DNA of 64,000 bases from Nocardia jiangxiensis NBRC 101359 (GCF_000308615.1 NZ_BAGB01000041.1:496001-560000), one strand, 5' to 3'; positions 17,745 through 26,369 are shown, counted from the stretch's first letter. Notes: generated by a model from the sequence alone, not told the origin. Made by a program: numbers and translations.

Positions 17745-18761
17745 TCAAAAGGTTTTCAGCGATGCCAGTCCGGAGACCACGGTGCCGAGACCGGCGGTGC
17801 GAGCGGTTCGGCACACCGCGACAGCGGCGGCGAGATCCTGTACCGCGGACCCGATGGATTTGAAGACCGTGATGTCGTCGGATCCGGAGCGTCCCGGTGT
17901 CTCGCCACGCAGCAACTCGGTCAGCGTCGGTACGGTCGTCACGCGGTTCGGATCATCTGCGCTCCAGTCCGAAACATCACCCGACGATGCGGCGACAGTG
18001 CTTGCGGGAACGTCGAATACGACCTTTCCTGCTCGCCGGAACACCTCGGCATCGAGCTCCCGGATCGCAGGAAGAGTCGATCCGATCGAGATCACATGCT
18101 GCCCCTGTTCGAGCCACTCCGCACGCAACGCAACCGCCCCACCCGGTCCGGTATTCGTCGCGACCACGACAATATCCGCTCCCGCCACAGCCTCCGATGG
18201 AGCACCGACAGGCACGACATCGATATCCAGCTCGGCACTCATCCGCGCCGCGAACGCCTCTCGACGAGCCGAGCGAGGACTGAACACCCTGGCCCGCCGA
18301 ATCTTTCGCACCGACGCCACCGCCGCAAGATTCGTCTCGGCCTCCAGTCCGGACCCGATCACGCCGACGACATCCGCATCGGCGCGGGCCAGATGCCTGG
18401 TCGCCACCCCGGATACGGCCCCGGTCCGGGCGGCGGTCAAATAAGCGGCGTCGAGTACGCCGAGGGTCTGTCCGGTCTCGATATCGCAGAGCAGCAACAG
18501 ATATCGCACACCGCGCTCGAACGAGCCATGGAACATCTTCAGCCCCAGCACCCCGGCCGGTCCGTGGATGGCAGGCAGTACCCGGAAGAACGTCCCCTCG
18601 ATCCCCAGATCGGCGCGCGGCGGCAGATCCACCTCGGGTCCAGCAGCCTCCCGCAGCACCTCCTGCACCGTATCCACGAGCGTCTTCATATCGCAGGCCC
18701 GGCGCACCTGCTCATCACTCAACAGCAGCGTCGCACCTTCGGGCATCGCGACCGATTCCAT
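17745..18761 (-). CDS. Ornithine cyclodeaminase/mu-crystallin family protein
   Basis: The 338-residue protein shows the family core: GLKMFHG with the conserved Lys, LLCDIETGQTLGVLDAAYLTAARTGA, the NAD-binding VVGVIGSGLEA and DIVVVATNT. Members are NAD-dependent ornithine cyclodeaminases, alanine dehydrogenases or imine reductases. The exact substrate cannot be assigned. GAGGTGAACC precedes the ATG. It is divergent from a TetR gene across a long perfect palindrome, so it is very likely the main target of that regulator. Confidence 0.88.
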   Translation of the reverse strand: MESVAMPEGATLLLSDEQVRRACDMKTLVDTVQEVLREAAGPEVDLPPRADLGIEGTFFRVLPAIHGPAGVLGLKMFHGSFERGVRYLLLLCDIETGQTLGVLDAAYLTAARTGAVSGVATRHLARADADVVGVIGSGLEAETNLAAVASVRKIRRARVFSPRSARREAFAARMSAELDIDVVPVGAPSEAVAGADIVVVATNTGPGGAVALRAEWLEQGQHVISIGSTLPAIRELDAEVFRRAGKVVFDVPASTVAASSGDVSDWSADDPNRVTTVPTLTELLRGETPGRSGSDDITVFKSIGSAVQDLAAAVAVCRTARTAGLGTVVSGLASLKTF

Positions 18762-18823
18762 GGTTCACCTCGCTGAACGACTCGATCCCCCGCGTCCCGG
18801 CGGGACGATTTCGAGCCTATCAT

Positions 18824-18848
18824 CATTAGTGACCATTGGTCACTAATG
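18824..18848. promoter_or_regulatory. Perfect 25-bp TetR operator
   Basis: CATTAGTGACCA, a central T, and TGGTCACTAATG form a perfect palindrome with 12-bp arms. It lies midway between the divergent cyclodeaminase-like gene and the TetR gene. Position and symmetry make it the autoregulatory operator of that TetR protein. Confidence 0.8.
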
Positions 18849-18890
18849 TGCGCGTGACGCACCCCTCCACCCGTCTCGTAAGGTCCTGAC

Positions 18891-19469
18891 ATGGCCGATT
18901 CCGCGACAACCCGCCCTCCGGGCCGTCCCGCGCAGATCAGCTGCGAGCAGATCGTCGACGCTGCCCTGTCCGCCGGGAACCTGGACACCCTGACGATGCG
19001 CGAACTCGCGAGCCGCCTCGAAGTCACCCACGGCGCGCTGTATCGCTGGGTGAAGAATCGAGATCAGCTGTTCGACCTGGTCAGCGAGGTGCTGATCGAT
19101 CGCATCCTGCCGTCGGAGGGTCCGCGGGGCGAACAGTGGCGCCCCTGGCTCGCCCGGGTCGCCTGGGCCATGCACGACCAGTTCCTGGCGGTCCCCGGTT
19201 ACGCGACCCGCATCGCCCGGCCGCACCGGCACACGACCGAATCCTTCGGCCGGATCCGCGCCGCGGTGATCACCGCCTTCACCGAGGCAGGCCTGGCTCC
19301 CGAACTGGCCGAGCAGAGCTGGTACATCTTCATCACCTCAGTGGTGAGCTGGCTTGCGGCCCAGGAGAATCCGCTCGATCTGGGCGAGCGCGCCCCCCGC
19401 TTCGAACTGTTCCTCGACGCTCTGCTGCGCGGCCTGCCCGCCCGTGAACCCGGCGCGGTCCGCGACTGA
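18891..19469 (+). CDS. TetR-family regulator
   Basis: The 192-residue protein has an N-terminal helix-turn-helix (MRELASRLEVTHGALYRWVKNRDQL) and an all-helical effector domain with a DPxR-like start (RARPHR...) of the tetracycline-repressor C-terminal type. It probably represses the divergent cyclodeaminase-family gene and itself through the palindrome at 18824-18848. The ligand is unknown. Confidence 0.9.
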   Translation: MADSATTRPPGRPAQISCEQIVDAALSAGNLDTLTMRELASRLEVTHGALYRWVKNRDQLFDLVSEVLIDRILPSEGPRGEQWRPWLARVAWAMHDQFLAVPGYATRIARPHRHTTESFGRIRAAVITAFTEAGLAPELAEQSWYIFITSVVSWLAAQENPLDLGERAPRFELFLDALLRGLPAREPGAVRD

Positions 19470-19553
19470 ACGGCGAGCCTTCCCGCACCGCATTCACCGA
19501 CCCGGCATGCTGTCATCCGAGACGGGTGAACTCTGTGAGAAAGGCATCCCCGC

Positions 19554-19916
19554 ATGCGCATCGTGGCCGATATCCTGGTCGGACTCCTCGCGGTCCTGCA
19601 CATCTACATCATGATCACGGAGATGTTCCTGTGGACCACCCCGCGCGTGCGGGCCTCGTTCGGCAGCACCGCCGAATTCGCCGAGCAGACCAAGGTGCTG
19701 GCCGCGAATCAGGGCCTCTACAACGGCTTTCTGGCCGCGGGCCTGATCTGGAGTCTGATCGCCGGCGACCCGGTCGGCCATGACGCGGCGATCTTCTTCA
19801 CCGCCTGCGTCGTGGTCGCGGGACTCTACGGCGGCTTCACCGCCGGGCGGCGCATCCTTCTGGTTCAGGCGCTGCCCGGCGCGATATCCCTGATCGCGGT
19901 GCTGCTGGCGGGCTGA
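19554..19916 (+). CDS. DUF1304 integral membrane protein
   Basis: The 120-residue protein has four predicted transmembrane helices. The N-terminal HIYIMITEMFLW and NQGLYNGFLAAG blocks are the DUF1304 signature. Function is unknown for the family. AGAAAGG precedes the ATG. Its last 80 bases overlap, tail to tail, with the acetyltransferase gene on the other strand. Confidence 0.88.
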   Translation: MRIVADILVGLLAVLHIYIMITEMFLWTTPRVRASFGSTAEFAEQTKVLAANQGLYNGFLAAGLIWSLIAGDPVGHDAAIFFTACVVVAGLYGGFTAGRRILLVQALPGAISLIAVLLAG

Positions 19917-20481
19917 GACCGAAGCTTCGTTTGGCCTCCGGCAGCGCGAACTGCGCGGGCTCGAAGGTGAAGACGTGATACCGCCGCTCGCCGACGCTGA
20001 ATCCGGGCACCTCGGTCATTCCGTAATGGCGGTGCACGGCAAGCGATTTCCGATTCGCGTCCTCGACGAAGGCAACGCCCAGATCGAACCGGTCACGCAA
20101 CTGCGCACCGAGTTCCCGCAACAGCAGGCTCAGCACTCCACGTCCCTGGAAGGACGGGTCGACCGCAGCCGGGCCGTAGAGGAAAATCCGCTGGTCACCC
20201 ACCGCCGCCCGCGCAGCCTCGAGGGTGCGACGCGGCGGGCCGTCGGGCGGATCGACGGCTCCGGAGGTCATCGCGAACCCCGCGAGCCGATCGCCCTCCT
20301 CCGCAAGAAATACGCCCGTCCCGGCCTCGAACCGGGCGAGCACCGCCTCGTCCATCGTGCCCTGCACGAAGCCGCGCTCGGCCCGCTCGTCCGGCGACAG
20401 CCCGTCGCCACGCGCGGCTGCCATCAGGCGCAGTATCGCGGCGCGATCGTCCGGTCCCGATCGGCGTACTCGGATCGTCAT
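19837..20481 (-). CDS. GNAT-family N-acetyltransferase
   Basis: The 214-residue protein has the acetyl-CoA-binding core VDPSFQGRGVLSLLLRELG (Q/R-x-x-G-x-G/A type) and the C-terminal HRHYGMTEVPGF motif. The last ~30 residues (after FALPEAK) are Pro/Arg-rich, look non-domain and lie over the end of the DUF1304 gene. They are probably read-through acquired after loss of an earlier stop. The substrate is unknown. Confidence 0.85.
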   Translation of the reverse strand: MTIRVRRSGPDDRAAILRLMAAARGDGLSPDERAERGFVQGTMDEAVLARFEAGTGVFLAEEGDRLAGFAMTSGAVDPPDGPPRRTLEAARAAVGDQRIFLYGPAAVDPSFQGRGVLSLLLRELGAQLRDRFDLGVAFVEDANRKSLAVHRHYGMTEVPGFSVGERRYHVFTFEPAQFALPEAKRSFGLSPPAAPRSGISRRAAPEPEGCAARR

Positions 20482-20531
20482 GCGCCGATCATCGCAGGCC
20501 CGCCGGTCCGTGCCGTCGCGACCCCGGGTGA

Positions 20532-21293
20532 TCAGCCGAAGTTCGACCCGGCGGTCATACCGCCGTCGGCGACGAATTCCGAACCGTTGCAGTAGCTGGA
20601 CTCCTCCGAGGCGAGGAAGACCACCAGACTCGTCACCTCTTCGGGAAGACCCAGGCGCGCGAGCGGATTGGCCGATCGATCCACGGCCGGGGCGGCACCC
20701 GGCTCGGCAACCGGAGCCCCGATCATCGGCGTCATGATGCCGCCCGGATGCACCGAGTTGACCCGCACGCCGTGCGGAGCCAGTTCCAGCGCAGCGGATT
20801 TGGTGAGCCCGCGCACGCCGAACTTGGATGCGGTGTACGCGTGCATCCCCGCGACGCCCTGCATCCCCGCGGCGGAGGAAATATTGATCACCGACGCCGG
20901 ACGCGAGTCCACCAGCGTGTCCCGGGCCGCGCTCAGACCGAGGAACGGTCCGGTCAGATTCACCGAAAGTACACGCTCCCATTGCTTTTCGGTGTAGACG
21001 CCCAGCGGGCCGCCGTCCAGCAGACCGGCATTGTTGACCAGGACGTTGAGGCCGCCGAACCGCTCGACCGCGGTCTCGACCGCCGCCGCCCAGTCATCGG
21101 CGCGAGTCACGTCGAGATGCACGAAGACGGTTCGCTCGCCGAGTTCGGCCGCCAGCCGCTCACCGGCATCGTCGGCGATATCGCCCAGCACCACTGCCGC
21201 GCCCTCGGCGACGAAGGCGCGCGCATGCGATGCGCCCATCCCCCCGGCCGCGCCGGTGATCAGCGCGATACGTCCGGTCAATCGTCCTGCCAC
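20532..21293 (-). CDS. SDR-family oxidoreductase
   Basis: The 253-residue classical short-chain dehydrogenase has TGAAGGMGASHA for cofactor binding, the NNAG motif, catalytic Ser (ISSAAG), YTASK and the PGG loop. Asp37 in LGDIAD suggests NAD preference. It resembles 3-alpha/20-beta-hydroxysteroid dehydrogenases, but the substrate is not proven. GTG start with GAGGAG upstream. It follows the flavin oxidoreductase and its TetR gene in the same orientation, 45 bp apart, so the three are likely one operon. Confidence 0.9.
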   Translation of the reverse strand: MAGRLTGRIALITGAAGGMGASHARAFVAEGAAVVLGDIADDAGERLAAELGERTVFVHLDVTRADDWAAAVETAVERFGGLNVLVNNAGLLDGGPLGVYTEKQWERVLSVNLTGPFLGLSAARDTLVDSRPASVINISSAAGMQGVAGMHAYTASKFGVRGLTKSAALELAPHGVRVNSVHPGGIMTPMIGAPVAEPGAAPAVDRSANPLARLGLPEEVTSLVVFLASEESSYCNGSEFVADGGMTAGSNFG

Positions 21294-21338
21294 AGTTGCA
21301 AACTCCTCGTTCGGTCGGTCGGGTGAAGTCTCGTCGGG

Positions 21339-22520
21339 TCAGTCCGCGGATGCGGGCTGCTCCAGCCGCAGTACGCAGCGGGTGGTGGTGTAGATGGTGG
21401 GCATGCATTCGTTGCAGTGGATGCACGCCGATCGGGTCGCGGGATCGGATTGGATGCGGCGCAACAGATCCGGTTCCCGCAGCAGTGCGCGGCCCATGGC
21501 CACGAAGTCGAAGCCCTCGGCCCGCGCGAGCTGCATCGTCTCCAGATTCGTGATGCCGCCCAACAGAATCAGCGGCAGCGACAGCTCGCGGCGGAACTGC
21601 CGGGCCAGATCCAGCAGGTAGGCGTCGCGATACGGGTATTCGCGCAGGAACTTCTTGCCCACCACGCGAAAACCCCATCGCGTCGGCACCGGCAGCGTCT
21701 TCGCGAACGCGGCGCGCGGCGCATCGCCGTGGAACAGCAGCATCGGATTGAGCAGCGAACTTCCGGCCGTCAGCTCCAGCGCGTCCAGGCAGCCGTCCTG
21801 TTCCAGCCAGGCGGCGACCTGGAGTGACGCGGCCAGGCCGAAACCGCCGCGCACGCCGTCCTCCATATTCAATTTGGCCGTCACCGCCAGCCGCCCGCCC
21901 ACCGCGTCGCGGACCGCACGGGCGATCTCGCGCGCCAGCCGGGCGCGGTTCTCGTCGGATCCGCCGTACCGATCTTTGCGCCGGTTCAGCAGCGGACTCA
22001 GGAACGAACTCGCCAGATAGTTGTGCCCGAAGTGGATCTCCACCGCGTCGAATCCGGCCTGCTCGGCATAGCGGGCCGCATCGGCATGTGCCGCAACGAG
22101 TTCGGCGATCTCCGACTCGTCGGGCACCTTCATCATCCGCATACCCAGCGGGCTGAACATCCGGCTGGGCGCCAGGGCGGGCACTCGGTTGGACGCGGCG
22201 TTCGCGACCGGTCCGGCGTGACCGAGCTGAGCGCTGGCCGCCGCGCCCTCGGCATGCACCGCATCGGTGAGCCTGCGCAGTCCGGGCAGCGCCTCCGGGC
22301 GCATCCAGATCTGATGCCGGTCGGTGCGACCGCCCGGAGCGACGGCGCAGTAGGCGACGGTCGTCATACCGACACCGCCGGAAGCGATTTCACGGTGGAA
22401 GTCGATCAGCTCGTCGGTCACCAGGGCGTCCGGCGTGCGGCCCTCGAAGGTCGCGGCCTTGATCACCCTGTTGCGCAACGTGATCGGACCGAGTTGCGCG
22501 GGTGTGAAGATGTCGTTCAT
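21339..22520 (-). CDS. Old-yellow-enzyme-type NADH:flavin oxidoreductase
   Basis: The 393-residue TIM-barrel FMN enzyme shows LGPITLRNRVIKA, QLGHAG, the catalytic HFGHNYLASSFLSPLLNRRKD region with R-x-DxYGGS, and the late phosphate-binding FVAMGRALLREPDL. The C-terminal CIHCNEC may be a metal or cluster-like cysteine group, as in 2,4-dienoyl-CoA reductase relatives, but the following domains of those enzymes are absent. AGGAG precedes the ATG, which overlaps the TetR stop. Confidence 0.9.
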   Translation of the reverse strand: MNDIFTPAQLGPITLRNRVIKAATFEGRTPDALVTDELIDFHREIASGGVGMTTVAYCAVAPGGRTDRHQIWMRPEALPGLRRLTDAVHAEGAAASAQLGHAGPVANAASNRVPALAPSRMFSPLGMRMMKVPDESEIAELVAAHADAARYAEQAGFDAVEIHFGHNYLASSFLSPLLNRRKDRYGGSDENRARLAREIARAVRDAVGGRLAVTAKLNMEDGVRGGFGLAASLQVAAWLEQDGCLDALELTAGSSLLNPMLLFHGDAPRAAFAKTLPVPTRWGFRVVGKKFLREYPYRDAYLLDLARQFRRELSLPLILLGGITNLETMQLARAEGFDFVAMGRALLREPDLLRRIQSDPATRSACIHCNECMPTIYTTTRCVLRLEQPASAD

Positions 22521-23101
22521 CGTTCTTCTCCTGTGGGAGCGGTCAATCCGGCCACCACGAAGTCGCGCAGTGTCGCCACCGCATCCGTGGACAGGTCGGA
22601 GCCCTGTGATTCGAGATTGCCGAATCGCATGATGATCAGGTCGAAGGCGAGCATCCAGCGGCGGCGGCTCTCGCGTTCGCCCAGTCCGGGCAGCAGCCCG
22701 TCCCAGGTGTCGAGCAGGAACCACGGCCGACTGAATCCCATCGGGCGGCGGCCGAGCACGAATTGCGCCATCAACCGCAGGTGCAACCGCCCGACCGGAT
22801 CGGCGGCCAGCTCCACGAACGGCTCGATCACCGCGTCCACGACCTCGGCCACCCCGGCTCGCCGCGCGGCCAGCTCGGTGAGCCGGGCATCCCACAGCGC
22901 ACCGAGCCGATCCTCGATCAGCGCCGCGACGAGCGCCTCCTTGGAGCCGAAATGGTAATGCACCGCAGCGGAATTCGCGCCCGCCGCCGCGCAGATACCA
23001 CGCACGGACACCTCGTCGTACCGCCCGGTCAGCAGCAGCTGTTCCGCGGCGGTGAGCAGCCGCTCACGAGTACCCGCCGAGTTCTCGACCTGCTCAGCCA
23101 T
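22517..23101 (-). CDS. TetR-family regulator, first gene of flavin oxidoreductase operon
   Basis: The 194-residue protein has the TetR helix-turn-helix (VRGICAAAGANSAAVHYHFGSKEALVAALIE) and a C-terminal domain of the AcrR type. It overlaps the flavin oxidoreductase start (ATGA). It is transcribed first and thus probably autoregulates the three-gene operon through GTGATTCAATCAC 28 bp upstream. Confidence 0.9.
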   Translation of the reverse strand: MAEQVENSAGTRERLLTAAEQLLLTGRYDEVSVRGICAAAGANSAAVHYHFGSKEALVAALIEDRLGALWDARLTELAARRAGVAEVVDAVIEPFVELAADPVGRLHLRLMAQFVLGRRPMGFSRPWFLLDTWDGLLPGLGERESRRRWMLAFDLIIMRFGNLESQGSDLSTDAVATLRDFVVAGLTAPTGEER

Positions 23102-23128
23102 GTCACCGAGTCAAACACATTTCAAACG

Positions 23129-23141
23129 GTGATTCAATCAC
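23129..23141. promoter_or_regulatory. Putative TetR operator GTGATTCAATCAC
   Basis: A perfect 6-bp inverted repeat around one C, 28 bp before the TetR start codon. A further partial half-site (TGATTGA) follows at once. Autoregulation is inferred. Confidence 0.5.
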
Positions 23142-23188
23142 TGATTGACCAGCCCGCCTGAGGACATCATCTAACACCCAACGCGTGA

Positions 23189-23199
23189 TTGTTAGACAA
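23189..23199. promoter_or_regulatory. GntR-type box TTGTTAGACAA (distal copy)
   Basis: TTGT-N3-ACAA is the shape of FadR/GntR-subfamily operators. An identical 11-mer recurs 119 bp downstream. Both lie upstream of the MHS transporter gene. No GntR gene is present in the window. Confidence 0.5.
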
Positions 23200-23307
23200 A
23201 CTTCGAGAGAGCGGCGCGGCTAGCCGACCCCACCCACGACCCATTGGGCCGACTACCGTCGAAAGTCTTGTGGCTGCGACCAATGAATGTTAACTTCGAA
23301 GACCAGA

Positions 23308-23318
23308 TTGTTAGACAA
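23308..23318. promoter_or_regulatory. GntR-type box TTGTTAGACAA (proximal copy)
   Basis: This is the second identical copy, extended to the near-palindrome ATTGTTAGACAAT. It sits 129 bp before the transporter start and may overlap its promoter. The rest of 23102-23446 shows no gene. Confidence 0.55.
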
Positions 23319-23446
23319 TAATCGAGTAGATCACGTGGGATGTCGCCCCGGACAGCCCGGGACGTTCGCGCCACGGCGAAGTGCTCGAACGCCAGACCGG
23401 TGGCTGCGGGATCCGTTGTGCCCGTGGGTAGGTCAAGGAGACGAAG

Positions 23447-24805
23447 ATGTCGACTATCCAGGGCGATCCGACGCCGGACGCGCTCGAATCCCGGCGGACC
23501 CGCAACGCGGTATTCGGTGCGGCGTTCGGGTTCTTCGTCGATATGTACGACGTGTACCTGCCGACGGTGACGCTCGTGCCCGCGATGATCTACTTCATCC
23601 CCGCCGACATGCCGCCGAACACGAAGGCGGTCACCTCGGCACTGGTCTTCGTCGCGACCCTGCTCGGACGGCCGGTGGGCTCGATGATCTTCGGCTACTT
23701 CGCCGATACGGTCGGCCGGCGGCGGGTGACGCTCTGGGCGGTGGCCGGATGCACGGTGACGACCGCGCTCATCGCGGTTCTGCCCGGTTACGCCGATATC
23801 GGCATCGCCAGCACGGCCCTGCTGATCGTGCTGCGATTCGTGGACGGGGTGTTCATGGGTGGCGGGTACACCGGATCGACGCCGCTGGCCATGGAGGCAT
23901 CACCGAAGGGTCGGCGCGGTTGGTACGGCGGTTTCATCGGCGGCGGCTCGGCACTGGCCAACTGCGTGATCGCGGTGGCGACCCTGGTGGTGCTGCAATT
24001 CGCCCACGAGGGTGGTCCGCATGCGGCATATACGGTGTGGGGCTGGCGAATTCCGTTCGGGTTCGGCGCGGTGCTGTCGATCATCTTCCTCGTCTACTAC
24101 GCACGGTCCGTGGACGAGTCGGCGGCCTGGAAGTCGACCCGGAAAGCGAAGAATCCGATTCGCGAGATCGTGCTGGGGTCGCAGCGTCGCGACTTCCTGC
24201 AGATATTCGTGCTGATGACCGGGGTGTGGTTCGCGTCGAGTATGGCCTCGGGAATTCTGCCCACCGCGCTGCACGAGGACAGTCACCTCACCGCGACGCA
24301 GGTCACCGGCGTCCTGGTCATCGCGCAGGGGATCCACGCGCTGTTCTTTCCGTTCCTGGGACAGCTCAGCGAACGGATCGGCAGACGACGTTTCATCGCC
24401 TGGAACGGTGTGGCTGTCGCCGTGATCTGCGCGGGCAGCTTCGCGCTACTGGCTCTCGGCTGGTCGAGCGGATTCTTCACACTCGTGGTGGTCGCGCTGG
24501 TCATCCGGATGACCGGTGGAAGTGTCTTCGCGGTGACACCGTCGTATCTGTGCGAGCGTTTCCCGGTCGCCGCACGTGGCACCGGTTTCGGACTCGGTTA
24601 CAGCACACCGCTTCTGGTCACCTCGTTCTACGCCTACTACCAGAATTGGCTGGGACACCTGATACCGCGCGATTTCACCCCGGCCGTACTGCTCGTGCTC
24701 GGCGGCGTGCTGATTACCGGCGGCGCGCTGCTCGGTCCCGAGACGCGCCATGCCGATCTGTCGGACGCCTCTGCCCGGATCGAGGGAAATATCGCGGTCG
24801 GGTGA
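23447..24805 (+). CDS. MFS transporter of the metabolite:H+ symporter type
   Basis: The 452-residue, twelve-helix protein has the loop 2-3 motif GYFADTVGRRRVTL and a second GQLSERIGRRRFIAW repeat in loop 8-9. The long first periplasmic loop and FFVDMYDVYLP in helix 1 place it with MHS symporters for carboxylates or aromatic acids. AGGAG precedes the ATG. The downstream hydrolase suggests uptake of a compound degraded by ring cleavage. Two GntR-type boxes lie upstream. Confidence 0.9.
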   Translation: MSTIQGDPTPDALESRRTRNAVFGAAFGFFVDMYDVYLPTVTLVPAMIYFIPADMPPNTKAVTSALVFVATLLGRPVGSMIFGYFADTVGRRRVTLWAVAGCTVTTALIAVLPGYADIGIASTALLIVLRFVDGVFMGGGYTGSTPLAMEASPKGRRGWYGGFIGGGSALANCVIAVATLVVLQFAHEGGPHAAYTVWGWRIPFGFGAVLSIIFLVYYARSVDESAAWKSTRKAKNPIREIVLGSQRRDFLQIFVLMTGVWFASSMASGILPTALHEDSHLTATQVTGVLVIAQGIHALFFPFLGQLSERIGRRRFIAWNGVAVAVICAGSFALLALGWSSGFFTLVVVALVIRMTGGSVFAVTPSYLCERFPVAARGTGFGLGYSTPLLVTSFYAYYQNWLGHLIPRDFTPAVLLVLGGVLITGGALLGPETRHADLSDASARIEGNIAVG

Positions 24806-24904
24806 GTCTCGGTAAGCGGTACCGCGACTACCCCAGCGCACCGTCCATGCCCTAACGTCCGCAGAGATCGCACTCGACCGGTGAGAAAGGGCGGACCCTC
24901 CGCG

Positions 24905-25771
24905 ATGGCCGACTTGACATACGAGAACACGTTGCGGGAGTTGCACACCGACGAAGGAGTGTTGCGGTATCACGAGGCCGGTGACGGCCCGCCGCTGCTG
25001 ATGCTGCACGGTTCCGGGCCCGGTGTCACCGGGTGGCGCAACTACCGTGGCAACCTCGCGGTCTTCGCCGAGCATTTCCGTTGTCTGGTACTGGAATTCC
25101 CGGGATTCGGGGTGAGCGATCCGACCGATCAGCACCCGATGATGGCCGCGCCCGCGGCGGTGGTGCGTTTCCTGGCCGGGCTGGGCCTGGAACAGGTCGA
25201 CGTGATCGGCAACTCGATGGGCGGCATCGTCGCCGCGAATCTCGCTATCACACAACCGAATCTGTTCCGCCGCATCGTCACCATCGGCGGCGTCGGCCGC
25301 AACATCCTGAGCCCCGGCCCCGGCGAAGGCATCAACCTGCTGATGGACTTCACCGACAACCCCACCCGCGAATCCCTGATCAGCTGGCTGCACTCGATGG
25401 TCTACGACCGCACCATCGTCACCGAGGAGATGATCGAGGAACGCTGGGCCCTGGCCACCGAGCCGAAGACATTGGAATCGGCCCGCCGCATGTACAGCCG
25501 CAAGGCCATGACCGCCACCGCCGCAGCAGCCGCCGCCTCCGACCAGCCCCCGTACTGGGCCATGCTCCACAAGATCACCGCCCCCACCCTCATCACCTGG
25601 GGCCGCGACGACCGAGTAAGCCCCGTCGACATGGCCCTACTCCCCCTGCGCACCCTCCCCCGCGGCGAAATCCACATCTTCCCGAACTGCGGGCACTGGG
25701 TGATGATCGAGCAGAAAGCGGCGTGGGAAAGCGCGGTCCTCGCCTTCCTCACGCGACCGGACTGGGACTGA
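24905..25771 (+). CDS. Alpha/beta hydrolase of the meta-cleavage-product type
   Basis: The 288-residue protein resembles BphD/HsaD C-C hydrolases: HGSGPGVTGWRNYRGN oxyanion region, nucleophile GNSMGG, acid WGRDDRV and His in GHWVMIEQ. Such enzymes split vinylogous 1,5-diketones after extradiol ring cleavage. No dioxygenase is adjacent, so the pathway is inferred. I chose the ATG at 24905. A GTG at 24881 would add eight residues. Confidence 0.88.
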   Translation: MADLTYENTLRELHTDEGVLRYHEAGDGPPLLMLHGSGPGVTGWRNYRGNLAVFAEHFRCLVLEFPGFGVSDPTDQHPMMAAPAAVVRFLAGLGLEQVDVIGNSMGGIVAANLAITQPNLFRRIVTIGGVGRNILSPGPGEGINLLMDFTDNPTRESLISWLHSMVYDRTIVTEEMIEERWALATEPKTLESARRMYSRKAMTATAAAAAASDQPPYWAMLHKITAPTLITWGRDDRVSPVDMALLPLRTLPRGEIHIFPNCGHWVMIEQKAAWESAVLAFLTRPDWD

Positions 25772-25778
25772 ATCTCGC

Positions 25779-25804
25779 TGGGGGCCGGTCGTTTCCGGCC
25801 CCCA
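25779..25804. terminator. Hairpin terminator
   Basis: TGGGGGCCGG, loop TCGTTT, CCGGCCCCCA: a perfect 10-bp stem seven bases after the hydrolase stop and just before the end of the convergent small-gene operon. Confidence 0.8.
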
Positions 25805-25822
25805 CGCGAATCCCTCGGGCGC

Positions 25823-25981
25823 TCAATCACATCCGGGAAGATCGAAGCTGTCCGAATCGCCGGACCGCAACCGATACTGCCGGATACACTCCGAACCGCA
25901 GAACACACGTCCGTCGTATCGCTCGATCACCCGATTGCGACATCCACACCAGTCGCACCACAGATCGTCCGCCTGGCTCAT
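25823..25981 (-). CDS. 52-residue zinc-ribbon-like mini-protein
   Basis: This small acidic protein has two Cys pairs, CDWC (residues 9-12) and CGSEC (28-32), spaced like a treble-clef or zinc-ribbon finger, then an Arg-rich helix. GGGGAGAACG before the ATG at 25981 supports translation. It is the last of three tiny genes 6-10 bp apart, divergent from an XRE/DUF397 pair. Function is unknown; nucleic-acid or protein binding is a guess from the fold. Confidence 0.7.
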   Translation of the reverse strand: MSQADDLWCDWCGCRNRVIERYDGRVFCGSECIRQYRLRSGDSDSFDLPGCD

Positions 25982-25991
25982 CGTTCTCCCC

Positions 25992-26180
25992 TCACATCCC
26001 GAAGTGGGGTTGATCCGCAGGCACGAGCCGATGGGCATGTACGAGCCGCGCCTTCGCCTGCCGCTTGACCGCACAGATGGTCACCGGACAGTCGATGTGC
26101 CACTGCATGATCCAATGCGCGAGCTCTGTCGACATCACCGCCAGTGGCGAATGATCCGTCGGCGGAAGCATCTCGGCCAC
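25992..26180 (-). CDS. Small uncharacterised protein (62 residues)
   Basis: The frame begins with GTG at 26180 (or ATG at 26171), with GAGGC close upstream, and ends 10 bp before the zinc-ribbon gene. The middle is basic and hydrophobic (WIMQWHIDCPVTICAVKRQAKARLVHAHRLVP). No family is recognised. Tight spacing with both neighbours is the main support. Confidence 0.6.
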   Translation of the reverse strand: MAEMLPPTDHSPLAVMSTELAHWIMQWHIDCPVTICAVKRQAKARLVHAHRLVPADQPHFGM

Positions 26181-26186
26181 GCCTCA

Positions 26187-26369
26187 TCACCCCGCCGCCG
26201 TCTCGGTGGATGCCCACGCGCACAACGCATCCCGGACACGACGGATCAGATCCGGCGTCGGATCGTCAACCTCCATCAGAACACGCACATTCGAACAGTT
26301 CACCGGCAATGCCCGGTGGGCACCGGATGATCGCCGAGGCAATGCACGGTTCGGCCGCGATTTCAACAT
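26187..26369 (-). CDS. Small uncharacterised protein (60 residues)
   Basis: First gene of the three-gene mini-operon. ATG 26369 has GGGGCGGAG upstream. The N-terminus is basic and the C-terminal half forms an amphipathic helix (DDPTPDLIRRVRDALCAWA). No family is recognised. It is divergent from the XRE gene at 26694, so both may share a regulatory region. Confidence 0.6.
   Translation of the reverse strand: MLKSRPNRALPRRSSGAHRALPVNCSNVRVLMEVDDPTPDLIRRVRDALCAWASTETAAG

Noticed and set aside
17667..18776. 369-codon plus-strand frame
   Set aside because: Antisense shadow of the ornithine-cyclodeaminase-like gene.
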